The notes below the pieces were generated by a model. The model worked only from the letters and a program-made list of their open reading frames with translations. It ran no database searches and was not told where the DNA came from. This document shows positions 7,543-17,300 of a stretch of 64,000 bases of DNA, in pieces. Numbering within the stretch: position 1 is the first letter of the stretch; each line of letters opens with the position of its first letter. The stretch comes from Mesorhizobium wenxiniae (GTDB lineage Bacteria; Pseudomonadota; Alphaproteobacteria; Rhizobiales; Rhizobiaceae), in contig NZ_NPKH01000020.1 of assembly GCF_002284535.1 (NCBI RefSeq), positions 930,001 to 994,000 of the forward strand, given 5' to 3'. A program made the position numbers and the translations under genes.

Positions 7543-8856
7543 ATGACGATACTGACCCCGACGCTTCCGGCTGAGGCCGGAGCAGAAGACGACATCAAAA
7601 GGATTGCCTACAGCAAAGTTTTCTGGCGCATCGTGCCGTTTCTGATGCTGTGTTATGTCGTTGCCTATCTCGATCGGGTCAACGTCGGCTTTGCCAAGCT
7701 GCAGATGTCGATCGACCTTGCCTTCAGTGAAACCGTCTACGGCCTCGGCGCCGGCATCTTCTTCATCGGCTATTTCCTGTTCGAGGTCCCGAGCAACGTC
7801 ATCCTGCACAAAGTAGGGGCACGCGTCTGGATCGCCCGCATAATGATCACCTGGGGCCTGATTTCAGCCGGTTTCATGTTCACTGCATCTGCCCCGATGT
7901 TCTACCTGCTGCGCTTCCTGCTCGGTGTCGCCGAGGCTGGTTTCTACCCCGGCATCATCCTCTTCCTCACCTACTGGTATCCCTCGCATCGGCGCGCCAA
8001 GATCATCGCGATATTCATGTCCGCGATCCCCATCTCGGGGATTTTCGGTAATCCGCTTTCTGGCTGGATCATGGATTCGTTCCATGGCAGCAACGGCCTT
8101 GCTGGCTGGCAGTGGATGTTCCTGATCGAAGCGGTTCCAGCAATCCTGCTCGGCATCGCAGTCTTTTTCTTCCTTGACAACGGCATCCGTCAGGCCAAGT
8201 GGCTGAGCGAAGCGGAGAAGCAGGCGATCGAGCGAGAGATCGCCCAGGAAGAGCACGGCAAGGAACGCTCACACTCCGTCGCCGGCATTTTCCGCGATCC
8301 CCGGATCTGGCTGATGTGTCTGATCTATTTCTGCTTCGTATTGGGCCAGTACGGATTGACGTTCTGGATGCCCACGCTGGTCAAGGCGACGGGCGTCGCC
8401 GGCAACCTCAACATCGGACTAATCAGCGCAATCCCGTTTATCTGCGCTGTGATCGCCATGAACTTTTTTGGCCGCAGCGCCGACAGATATCGCGAGCGCC
8501 GCTGGCACCTGGTGGTTCCCGCTCTCTTTGGAGCAGTCGGCTTTGTGATTGCAGCTACCTCGCCCGATCCCACCATCGCGATTGCCTTTTTGTCGCTGGC
8601 CGCAGCGGGTGCGATCACTTGTGCGCCGCTATTCTGGTCGCTGCCCACAGCGTTCCTCGGCGGAACTGGTGCTGCGGCTGGTATTGCGCTCATCAATTCG
8701 GTCGGAAATCTCGCCGGCTTCGTCAGCCCCTATCTCGTTGGCTATCTCAAGGATCTGACAGGAACGACCCAGGTCGGCATGTACGCGCTGGCCGCAATTC
8801 TAGTGGTCGGCGCGATCCTGGTTCTGACGGTCCCACCCAAACTGGTCAACCGCTAG
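7543..8856 (+). CDS. MFS transporter, ACS family (probable tetronate uptake)
   Basis: A 437-residue major facilitator with about 12 transmembrane segments. The opening (YSKVFWRIVPFLMLCYVVAYLDRVNVGFAKLQM) and the loop motif (GVAEAGFYPGIILFLTYWYP) are typical of the anion:cation symporter family that imports sugar acids, tartrate and hydroxyphenylacetate. The start was chosen at the ATG with a GGGAGGA ribosome site at 7531-7537. It is the first gene of the plus-strand operon, directly downstream of the operators. Position suggests it imports L-threonate or a similar tetronate; the substrate is inferred, not seen. Confidence 0.88.
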   Translation: MTILTPTLPAEAGAEDDIKRIAYSKVFWRIVPFLMLCYVVAYLDRVNVGFAKLQMSIDLAFSETVYGLGAGIFFIGYFLFEVPSNVILHKVGARVWIARIMITWGLISAGFMFTASAPMFYLLRFLLGVAEAGFYPGIILFLTYWYPSHRRAKIIAIFMSAIPISGIFGNPLSGWIMDSFHGSNGLAGWQWMFLIEAVPAILLGIAVFFFLDNGIRQAKWLSEAEKQAIEREIAQEEHGKERSHSVAGIFRDPRIWLMCLIYFCFVLGQYGLTFWMPTLVKATGVAGNLNIGLISAIPFICAVIAMNFFGRSADRYRERRWHLVVPALFGAVGFVIAATSPDPTIAIAFLSLAAAGAITCAPLFWSLPTAFLGGTGAAAGIALINSVGNLAGFVSPYLVGYLKDLTGTTQVGMYALAAILVVGAILVLTVPPKLVNR

Positions 8857-8885
8857 CCGAACCGCCTCATGCAGGAGTTTCCATT

Positions 8886-9830
8886 ATGACCACCACCGAC
8901 AAGCAGAAGGATATCCCAGCTGCAGCCGCACTACGGGTCGCGGTTATTGGCCTCGGGTCGATGGGATTTGGGATGGCGGCATCGCTTCGCCGCGCCCGGT
9001 TCGAGGTGACCGGCTTCGACGTCAACGAGCAGATGGTGGCGCGCCTTGTCGCTAACGGCGGGCGGGGGGCACAAACCCCCGCCGAGGCCGCCCAGGCCGC
9101 GGACGTCGTGGTTTCTGTCGTCGTCAACGCGGCGCAGACCGAAGCGATCCTCTTTGGTGCGGATGGAGTGGCCGAAACCCTGACAGATGGCGCGGTGTTC
9201 GTCTCCTCAGCCACCATGGATCCTGACGTTGCACGCAATCTGGCCGCCCGGTTGGAAACCACCGGACGGCTCTATCTCGACGCGCCAATCAGTGGCGGGT
9301 CGGTCCGCGCGGCGGAAGGCGCCCTCACTATTCTGGCCTCCGGCAGCGCCGCCGCCTTTGCCAGGGCGCGGCCCGCACTCGACGCGATGGCAACCAAGCT
9401 TTATGAACTTGGAGATGAACCGGGCGTCGGCGCGGCATTCAAGATGATAAACCAGTTGCTCGCCGGTGTGCATATCGCGGCAGCGAGCGAAGCCATCGCC
9501 TTGGCCGCACGGCAAGGGCTCGATATTCGCAAGGTCTACGAGGTCATCACCGCCTCGGCCGGCAATTCATGGATGTTCGAGAACCGGATTCCGCACGTGC
9601 TCGACGGCGACTATGCCCCACGCAGCGCCGTCGACATTTTCGTCAAGGATCTCGGTATCATCCAGGATATGGCGCGCAGCGCCAAGTTCCCCGTGCCGGT
9701 CGCGGCCGCAGCGCTGCAGATGTTCCTGATGACCTCGGCGGCCGGGATGGGGCGCGATGACGATGCTTCGGTCGCCCGACTCTACGCAAAGATCACGGGC
9801 ACCGACTTGCCCGGCGAACCGCAAACCTGA
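8886..9830 (+). CDS. ltnD: L-threonate dehydrogenase
   Basis: A beta-hydroxyacid dehydrogenase of 314 residues. The NAD(P)-binding Rossmann motif is VAVIGLGSMGFGMAASL; the substrate motif DAPISGGSVRAAEGALTI, the catalytic Lys region GAAFKMINQLLAGVHIAAASEA and the C-terminal helical domain follow the 3-hydroxyisobutyrate dehydrogenase pattern. In this pathway LtnD oxidises L-threonate to 2-oxo-tetronate in the cytoplasm. The start was chosen behind AGGAG at 8873-8877; open frame upstream of it is an artefact inside the MFS gene. The context (otnI, otnK, otnC) separates it from serine or hydroxyisobutyrate enzymes of the same family. Confidence 0.88.
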   Translation: MTTTDKQKDIPAAAALRVAVIGLGSMGFGMAASLRRARFEVTGFDVNEQMVARLVANGGRGAQTPAEAAQAADVVVSVVVNAAQTEAILFGADGVAETLTDGAVFVSSATMDPDVARNLAARLETTGRLYLDAPISGGSVRAAEGALTILASGSAAAFARARPALDAMATKLYELGDEPGVGAAFKMINQLLAGVHIAAASEAIALAARQGLDIRKVYEVITASAGNSWMFENRIPHVLDGDYAPRSAVDIFVKDLGIIQDMARSAKFPVPVAAAALQMFLMTSAAGMGRDDDASVARLYAKITGTDLPGEPQT

Positions 9831-9848
9831 CCAGAACCGGACCCAGCC

Positions 9849-10667
9849 ATGCCCCGCTTCGCCGCCAATCTCACCATGATGTTCAACGAATGGCCGTTCC
9901 TCGACCGGTTCGCTGCGGCCGCCGCTGCCGGCTTTGAAGCGGTCGAGTTCCTTTTCCCTTACGAGCATAGACCCGATGCGATCGCGGAACGCCTCGCAAA
10001 GAACGGTCTTAGCCAGGTCCTGTTCAACCTGCCGCCCGGTAACTGGGCTGCCGGTGAGCGTGGACTGGCCTCCCTGGCAGAACGGTTCGATGAGCTTCAG
10101 GTCGGCGTTGAAACAGCGCTCTCCTACGCAGAGGCGACCGGCGTCAAGCGCCTCCATCTCATGTCGGGCATTGCCTCTCGCGACGACAAGGAAGCTGTCG
10201 AGGCCTACCGGAAGGCCATCGTCTGGACGGCCGGGAAACTTGCCGACCGAGGCATCCATCTCTTGATCGAGCCGATCAACGGCCGTGACATGCCGGGTTA
10301 CTTCCTCAACGACTTCGGCTTCGCTGAAGCTCTCGTCCGCGACCTGGCGCTACCCAATCTCAAGCTGCAATTCGACATCTACCATCGTCAGATCATGCAT
10401 GGTGACGTCACCATGGCGCTTCGCCGGCTGATGCCGCTCATTGGTCACATCCAGATCGCCAGCGTGCCTTCGCGGCATGAACCGGCGACCGGGGAACTCG
10501 ATGATCACTTCATTTTCGACGAGCTGGACCGGCTAGGATATGCCGGCTTTGTCGGCTGCGAATACCGGCCGAGGAGCAAGACGCTCGACGGGCTCAGCTG
10601 GCTCGTTCCCTATACCGGCGAGCGCCAGAGCCCAATTTCCGGTGCCAAGCGTGGAGTTCTACCATGA
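9849..10667 (+). CDS. otnI: 2-oxo-tetronate isomerase
   Basis: A TIM-barrel sugar isomerase of the hydroxypyruvate isomerase (Hyi) family, 272 residues. It begins MPRFAANLTMMFNEWPFLDRF, a Hyi/OtnI signature; metal and active-site acids fall in HLLIEPINGRDMPGYF, LQFDIYHRQIMHGD and GYAGFVGCEYRP. OtnI converts 2-oxo-tetronate to 3-oxo-tetronate. It lies 18 bases after ltnD and overlaps otnK by 4 bases. Hydroxypyruvate isomerase is the alternative by sequence alone; the kinase and aldolase neighbours favour OtnI. Confidence 0.88.
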   Translation: MPRFAANLTMMFNEWPFLDRFAAAAAAGFEAVEFLFPYEHRPDAIAERLAKNGLSQVLFNLPPGNWAAGERGLASLAERFDELQVGVETALSYAEATGVKRLHLMSGIASRDDKEAVEAYRKAIVWTAGKLADRGIHLLIEPINGRDMPGYFLNDFGFAEALVRDLALPNLKLQFDIYHRQIMHGDVTMALRRLMPLIGHIQIASVPSRHEPATGELDDHFIFDELDRLGYAGFVGCEYRPRSKTLDGLSWLVPYTGERQSPISGAKRGVLP

Positions 10668-11941
10668 CGCTCTCGCTCGGCTGCATCGCGGACGATTACA
10701 CCGGTGCCTCGGACCTGGCGAACACGCTGGCCAAAGAGGGTCTGCGTACGATCCAGACCATCGGAATTCCCACGGACCACCTGGCTTTGCCCGAAGTCGA
10801 TGCGATCGTCGTTTCGCTGAAAATCCGGTCGATCGCCGCATCTGAGGCGGTCGAACGTGCCCGTGCCTCTGATCGCTGGCTGCGCGAGCGCGGCGCCGAT
10901 CATGTCATGTACAAGATCTGTTCCACCTTCGATTCGACTGACAAGGGCAATATCGGCCCGGTGCTCGATTCCCTGCGCGCCGATGCCGGTGAAACAACGG
11001 TGCTGGTGACGCCGGCCTTTCCGCAGACCGGTCGCACCGTTTATCAGGGCAATCTATTCGTCGGTGCGGCGCCGCTCAACGAAAGCCCGCTTAAGGATCA
11101 TCCGCTCAACCCCATGCACGATGCCAACCTGGTCCGCGTTCTAGCTCGGCAGAGTGCTGCGTCGGTTGGACTCGTCGATCTCTCAATCGTTGCGCGTGGC
11201 GCGGAGGCGATCGTCGAGCGGCTGGCACAGCTGGCCTCCGATGGGAACGGAGCAGCCATCACCGATGCCGTCTTCGAGAGCGACCTCGAAGCAATTGGCG
11301 CGGCGGCACTTCGTCAGCGATTGTCGATCGGAGCGTCGGGTTTGGGATTGGGTCTTGCGCGCGGCCTGATTGCAGCGGGCACCGTACGTCGCCACGAGAG
11401 GACTGCTGTTTACGGCAAGCCGGTCGCGGGACCGGCAGCTATTCTTGCCGGAAGCTGCTCACAGGCAACCTTGAAACAGATCGCCAAAGCCGAGCAGACA
11501 ATGCCCGTCCTGCGGCTCGATCCGGAAAAGCTTATGAATGGGCGGGAGGAGGCCCAGCTTGCCCTCGATTGGGCGGCCGAGCGGATGGCCCGAACTCCCG
11601 TCATCATCGCCAGCAGCTCCAATCCGGATGATGTATCAAGGTTGCAAACCCGCTACGGACGCGATGCGGTCGGCCAGGTCATCGAACAATCCCTCGCGGC
11701 GATTGCCGAAGGCCTGGTGGAACGCGGCGTGCGCCGGCTGATCGTAGCGGGCGGAGAGACATCCGGCGCGGTGGTCGACCGGCTTGCCATTCCAGCATTT
11801 AGACTCGGGCAGGAAATCGTTGCGGGCGTGCCCGTCTTGCACAGTATCGGAGGTCGCCACGGCGACATGGTGTTGGCTCTTAAATCTGGAAATTTCGGCG
11901 GCGAAAGCTTCTTCGCGGACGCTTTGGCCATCATGGCATAA
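10664..11941 (+). CDS. otnK: 3-oxo-tetronate kinase (DUF1537 family)
   Basis: A four-carbon acid sugar kinase (DUF1537) of 425 residues. The N-terminal domain has LGCIADDYTGASDLANTLAKEGLRT and CSTFDSTDKGNIGPV; the C-terminal nucleotide-binding domain has LAGSCSQATLKQIAKAE and LIVAGGETSGAVVDRL near the end. OtnK phosphorylates 3-oxo-tetronate to the 4-phosphate that OtnC then decarboxylates. An ATGA overlap with otnI indicates translational coupling. It is the last gene of the operon; 193 bases to the next gene hold no clear terminator. Confidence 0.9.
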   Translation: MTLSLGCIADDYTGASDLANTLAKEGLRTIQTIGIPTDHLALPEVDAIVVSLKIRSIAASEAVERARASDRWLRERGADHVMYKICSTFDSTDKGNIGPVLDSLRADAGETTVLVTPAFPQTGRTVYQGNLFVGAAPLNESPLKDHPLNPMHDANLVRVLARQSAASVGLVDLSIVARGAEAIVERLAQLASDGNGAAITDAVFESDLEAIGAAALRQRLSIGASGLGLGLARGLIAAGTVRRHERTAVYGKPVAGPAAILAGSCSQATLKQIAKAEQTMPVLRLDPEKLMNGREEAQLALDWAAERMARTPVIIASSSNPDDVSRLQTRYGRDAVGQVIEQSLAAIAEGLVERGVRRLIVAGGETSGAVVDRLAIPAFRLGQEIVAGVPVLHSIGGRHGDMVLALKSGNFGGESFFADALAIMA

Positions 11942-12134
11942 GCGCCGTGGCGGCTCTGGGGCCGTTTCCAGACGGTCAGGTTTCAGATGCGGCTCAGGGA
12001 GCTGCCGTTCATCCAGGAGGCGCTGGCGCAAATATCCTGACGCGTCGTCGCGAATGTCGTCACGGCGCTCTTCATGTAAGGAGGGCGGCCCTGCCTGCTG
12101 GAAATGAGAGAGGCCACTGGTCGCTCAACCCGTT

Positions 12135-12389
12135 TTAGAGCGAACCATCCGCCAGCAACTCGCGGGTGAGTTTCAGCGTCGAGAGGAGGGCGGCCTTGTA
12201 GCCCTGGTCGCTGTCGAACTGCGCCTGCTCGGCCTGCTCCTCGGGGCCGTTCGGCTCTTTGCCGCGCAGGCCGATATAGCAGTAGAACCGAAGTTGCAGT
12301 TCGCCGGCATCATCCTCGAACAGTTCGTTGCGTGCCTCTTCGATCCGGACAATACCGGCTCCGTAAACGTCGCCCTGAAATGCCGTTAT
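12135..12389 (-). CDS. Small acidic protein of unknown function, start codon unclear
   Basis: The frame reads as real coding sequence of about 84 residues: TAFQGDVYGAGIVRIEEARN, ELFEDDAGELQLRFYCYIG, then an EEQAEQAQFDSDQGYK stretch and ALLSTLKLTRELLADGSL. No ATG, GTG or TTG lies at its natural beginning; I placed the end at an in-frame ATA (12387-12389), a rare start. The upstream codons run into the cyclase gene in another frame. Either a rare start is used or a small deletion removed the true start. It lies 68 bases downstream of the CHASE2 cyclase and may belong to its operon. No function can be assigned. Confidence 0.4.
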   Translation of the reverse strand: MTAFQGDVYGAGIVRIEEARNELFEDDAGELQLRFYCYIGLRGKEPNGPEEQAEQAQFDSDQGYKAALLSTLKLTRELLADGSL

Positions 12390-12457
12390 CGCGAGATAAC
12401 CAGAACGAGCTACAAGGGGTCGCCGACAATCCTGTTCGAACGCGAACGGACAACCGC

Positions 12458-14302
12458 CTAACTTGCGGCTGTCGAAACCGGTGCGCTTACCGCCGCGGGG
12501 GCATAGACCATGGTAGACTCGCCGCGCCCCTTTACGGTGATCTCGCGCAGCGGGGTCAGCGGAATCCTGTCTGACACCAGTTCGGCGGTCGCCCGGCCGA
12601 TCACCAGCGGAACGCCGAGATCCTTCGAGGCGCCCTCCAGCCGCGATGCCAGATTGACCGCGTCGCCGAGCGCCGAATAGTCGAAGCGCTGCTCCGATCC
12701 GACATTGCCGACGACGCATTGCCCGGTGTTGACGCCGATGCCGATGCGCAGCGCAATCGGCGTTTCGCCGCGCGTTTCGGCCTCCGCCTGCAATTGTGCG
12801 TTCAGCCGATCTAGCGCGGCGAGCATTTCGAGGCTGGCCTCCACCGCATGGATGGCGTGGTCTGGATCGTCCAGCGGCGCGTTCCAGAATGCCATCAGGC
12901 AGTCGCCGATATATTTGTCGATGGTGCCGCCATGCGCCATCACGACGTCGGAAAGCGGCGTCAGCAGCCGGTTGATCAGCGTCGTCAGCCGCTCGGGATC
13001 GCCCTTCATCGCCTCCGCGATGGTGGTGAAGCCGCGAATGTCGCAAAAGAGAATGGTCAGCGTGCGGACCTCGCCGCCAAGGCGAAGCTGCGTCGGGTCG
13101 CGCGCCAGGCGTTCCACCAGGGCCGGCGACAGATATTGCGAGAAGGCGCGCGTTATGCCGCGCCTAAGCTTCCGCTCCGCCGCGAAATCGCGCGCCGCCT
13201 GCGCGCTTGCGACAAGAGTAAAGACAAGCGCTGGCGCCAGCGGCGCGACGAAGACACGGCCGTAGCGCAGCGCCATATAGCTGCCGGCGAGGAGCGCCAG
13301 CACGGCAACCACAGCGCCGGCCAGGGTCTTCCATCCGGTCGACTTCCAGACGGCAAGAACGCTAATGCCCGCGCCAAGCAGGATCGAGAGAATTGCCGCC
13401 CATGCCGGGGCGCGCGCGATGAACAGCTGATGCGCCAGATTGTCGAAGACCGTCGCCTGGATCTCGACGCCGGAAACGAGCCTGCCGGTGCGGATGGTGA
13501 ACGGCGAGGCGTGGACGTCGGCGCCGCCTTGCGACAGCGTCGGCGCGTTCTGCAGGCTGAGCCCGACCATGACTATGCGGCCGCGGAAAAAATTCTCCGG
13601 CAGGAAACTGTCGGGATCGAGCGCCTGATAGTAGGAGACGGTCGGATATGTGCGAGACGGGCCGAAGGCCTGCAGCAGCGCGTTTCGCGGTACAGTGGCC
13701 GGCCGGCCGGCGGCGTTCAGAAGCTCTGCCGCAAAGCCGTCGCCATAGCCCGGCACGCGCCGCAGGATGCCGTCGCCGTCGGGCGCGATTGAGGCGATGC
13801 CGGTTGCGGCGCTCGTCGCGGTGAAAATGGCCAGCGGCTCGACCCGGACATGCTGGGCGGCCTGCTCGGTCTCGATGAATGTCTCGTCGCCGGCCAGAAC
13901 CACGTCCGGGCCAAGGCTCTTGACCAACGCTTCGTCCGCGGCCGGCGTCGACGGCTCGGCAAAGATGATGTCGAGCCCGACGGCTTTCGCTCCAGCGCGG
14001 CGCAGAGCCTCGACGAGCCGCCCGTGAAGATCGCGCGGCCATGGCCATTGCGGGCCGATCTCGGCAAGCGAGGGCTCGTCGATGGCGACAATGACCGGCC
14101 CGTCATCGGGCGGGGGCGGCGGCGAAATAGTCGAGAGATAATCGAAAGCGCGCGCCTCGACGAGCTTCCATGGCGTGAGCAGGGACAGACCAGCAACCAG
14201 CAGCACGGCGAGGACCGCGATCGCAAGAATGCCGTTGCGGCGGGAGGGGGTTCCGGGCGTGGAAGCGCCAAGGCCCTTCCACCACGGCCCGCCTGCAAAC
14301 AT
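12458..14302 (-). CDS. CHASE2-domain adenylate cyclase
   Basis: A 614-residue membrane class III nucleotide cyclase. A first transmembrane helix (about 24-44) is followed by an extracytoplasmic CHASE2 sensor (about 50-290; VIVAIDEPSLAEIGPQWPWPR, GLDIIFAEPS, GRIVMVGLSLQNAP), further transmembrane helices (about 300-370) and the cyclase domain (about 400-600). Metal Asp sits in LFCDIRGFTT (Asp421) with GDCLMAFWNAP; the purine-selecting pair is Lys in GTIDKYIGD and Asp in YSALGDAVNLASRLEG, which predicts ATP as substrate. The start ATG shares its A with the TGA of the upstream FecR-TPR-barrel gene, so the two are translationally coupled. Confidence 0.9.
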   Translation of the reverse strand: MFAGGPWWKGLGASTPGTPSRRNGILAIAVLAVLLVAGLSLLTPWKLVEARAFDYLSTISPPPPPDDGPVIVAIDEPSLAEIGPQWPWPRDLHGRLVEALRRAGAKAVGLDIIFAEPSTPAADEALVKSLGPDVVLAGDETFIETEQAAQHVRVEPLAIFTATSAATGIASIAPDGDGILRRVPGYGDGFAAELLNAAGRPATVPRNALLQAFGPSRTYPTVSYYQALDPDSFLPENFFRGRIVMVGLSLQNAPTLSQGGADVHASPFTIRTGRLVSGVEIQATVFDNLAHQLFIARAPAWAAILSILLGAGISVLAVWKSTGWKTLAGAVVAVLALLAGSYMALRYGRVFVAPLAPALVFTLVASAQAARDFAAERKLRRGITRAFSQYLSPALVERLARDPTQLRLGGEVRTLTILFCDIRGFTTIAEAMKGDPERLTTLINRLLTPLSDVVMAHGGTIDKYIGDCLMAFWNAPLDDPDHAIHAVEASLEMLAALDRLNAQLQAEAETRGETPIALRIGIGVNTGQCVVGNVGSEQRFDYSALGDAVNLASRLEGASKDLGVPLVIGRATAELVSDRIPLTPLREITVKGRGESTMVYAPAAVSAPVSTAAS

Positions 14303-17300
14303 CAGAACCGGACCTTCAGCGAACCGACGATGCTGCGGCCCCAGCCGGGGGTGAACGATGCGACCTGAAACTCCTCGTCGAACAGATTGTACGCGGCAAT
14401 TTCGAGTTCAAATCGTTTGTCGAAAGGTTCCCAGGTCAGGAAGGCATCCGTCGACCAGTAGGATTCGAGCTCAGTCCCCGCCGCATCGCCGGTGCGTGAG
14501 CCGACATAGGTTTCGGCCAGCGTGACCTTGATGTTGGACGGGTGAACCCAGGTCAGGCCAAACCGCGCGGACGTTTCGGGGACAAAGGGCAGCGGGCCGC
14601 CGAAGCCTGGACTTGTCGGATCTTCGTTCTCTGAATCGGCGTAGGCAAAGGTCGCGAACGCGCCGAAGCCGTTGCCGATCCAGACGTTGGCCGTGGCGCT
14701 GATCCGGTCGAGCCGGCCCTCGCTGAGATCGATTGTGGTGGCGGAAGCCGGAACGCCGATCGAAAGTTTCTCGAATTCCTGATGCTGGTAATCGACGGCC
14801 GTAAAAAGGCGGCTGTTCCACTCGGCGTCCCAGCGCGCGGCAAACGTGTCCGAAAAGCCGTCGACAGCTAGAGAATTCTGATTGGATTGCAGGCCGAGTA
14901 TTCCGACCGGCGCCAAGGTCGCCGACGTTATGAACGAGCCTTCGCGCAGGAACCCGGCGCGTAGGTAATGGCCTTCGAAAGGCGTCCAGGCGACACCGAG
15001 GCGAGGCTCCAGGCGTTGTTCATCAATCGTGCCACCGTCGAGATAAGTGCCGAATAGGGCTCCCTCCACTTTGAGATTGGGGTTGAACTCGTAGACGGCG
15101 TCGAAATAGACTCGCCCAATGGCGACATCGACTGCCGTAGTGGATTCGGATATGATTGTGTCCGGGATAAAAGGAAACACGAAAGAAAACGTTTCGTCTT
15201 TTGAGACTTCCAATAGTCCGCCCTCACCTCCGTATCGGAGAGTCAAGTCACCGGTTCCGTAGATGTGATTGAATGCGGCGAGATAGGATTGCTGGCTGGT
15301 CTCACTCTCCAGAATGAATCCTGTTTCCCCGAAGCCGATTTCCTCCAAGCGGGTTCTGTTGCTTCGATCCGTAATGTCGGTCGCAAACAGCGCCGCGCTG
15401 GCAACGTTCTGGTAACCAAATGTATGGCTCCAGGCGACCCCGGCGTTGCCGGTTCGGGTGTCGCCGGAGTCGGCATACGTTCCTCCTAGCGGCAGAACGG
15501 TAGGGTCCAGCACTGTGCTTAGGTCGAACTCGAAGTCCTTGACATCGATATACGCCACCACCCGGTCATTCGGCGTCGGCTTCATGGCCATATAGCCTGT
15601 GCCGGTGATCGACCGGTCCTCGAGATCGAACTGGCCGGTCGCTGGATCATCGCCGCGACGCGTGTCGGTCTCCAAACCGTTGATCCTGCCGTAGAAGCTC
15701 CAGGGAAAGGGAGCTGCTTGATACCCTTGGGTTTCGGTTTCGCTGTTCCAACCCAGATCGCCGTCATCGGCGACAAAACCCCCGCCGACGGTGGTTTCGA
15801 TGAAAGGTCGCCGGAGAATGTTGGCGCTCCTCTGGCGGCCGGCCAGCATTTGCGGGTCGAGCATCAAGCCTTGGAAAAACGATGAGAAGCTGGTTGTATT
15901 AGGGCCCGGTTCCGTCGGCACGTCGCCGAAACGCAGATTGTTGACGAAGGGATTTAAGCTACCGGCAAGCGCCTGGTCGACATAGCCGGAGCCGGTGAAG
16001 GGATCAAAAACCGCGTCGCCGTAGTAGCGGCCCCAGGCGTTGAGATTGAGTAGCCGGAACGCGTCGTTCAACGTCGAGCCGGTGTCGCGATTGGCGCTGA
16101 GCGCGGCATAGTCGCCGCCGCGCGCTCTGGTGCGCTTCAGCGCTTCCTGTGCGCTGGCGATCGCCTTGTCGGCTTCGTACTCGTCGATTGCAACCGCCGT
16201 GCGGAAGGATGAAATCACCGGATCGTTCGGATCAAGGCGGTCGGCGTTTTCGATAGCCTGTTCGGCGGGTTCCAGCTCGCCGGCTTCGTAATAGGCGACG
16301 GCAAGCAGCAGCAATCCATTGGAATAGGCCGGATTGGCGGTCGTGCCGGCGAGCAGGTCGTCACGCGCTTTGTCCAGTTCGCCGGTCTGCAGATAGTAGC
16401 GGCCGCGCGCAACCAGCCCGATGTCGAACGCCGGATCGACTGCGAGCGCCGTGTCGATTTCGGCCTTCGCTTCGGCCGTGCGGTCCTGCTCGAGATAGAT
16501 GATGGCGAGGTTGGCGTGGGGGACAGGATCTTTCGGGTCGAGTTCGATAGCGCGCTTCAGCGCCGCCTCCGCCTCGCGAGTGGCGCCGCGCGCGCTCTGA
16601 ACGAGGCCGAGAGCGTTCCAGCTCGCCGAGCCGGGCGCCAGCTCCACCGCGCGCTCGAGGTCGGCAAGCGCGCCTTCAAGATCGCCCTTGATTCCGGCCC
16701 GATAACTGGCGCGTGCTTGGAGCGCGATCATATTATCCGGGTCGAGCGACAAAGCGCGATCGATTGCCGCTTCCACCTGTTCGCGGTCGTCGAGCAGGAA
16801 CGCAATTTGTGCCCTGAGGGCGGGCAGCGTCGGATCACCGGGATAGCGCCGTTCGGCTCTTTCGAGAACGGCAATTGCAGCTTTGAGGTCGACCAGAAAT
16901 CCGGCCGTCAGAGCCTCGGCGATGGCCGCGGCGACGCCGGCATCCGCATTGACCGGCGGAGCTTCGAAATGGCTGGGGTCAGCCAGCGAGCGCGCATAGT
17001 AGCCGCCATAGCGCGCCATGACACGCCGGCTGGGATCGAGATGCGGCGCCGCGCGTTCGAACAGATGCGCCGCCTCGGCATAGCGCTGTTCGGCGCCGGC
17101 GATCAACGCGTCGATCAGATCGAGCCGGGCTTCCTGCGCGCGCGTCAGCGGGAATTGTCGCGCCTGCCTGGCCGCGTCGCGCGCCGCTTCCCGCCCTTCA
17201 AAGTCAAGATTAACCTCGGCCAATGTCACCCAGTCCTCGGCGGATCGGGACGACGGCTCCATCGCCTTTATCTTGGCGCGCGCCTTGCGCATGTCCAGGC

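Noticed and set aside
8199..8885. Long upstream extension of the L-threonate dehydrogenase frame
   Set aside because: It lies inside the MFS gene; a proper ribosome site and Rossmann start occur at 8886.
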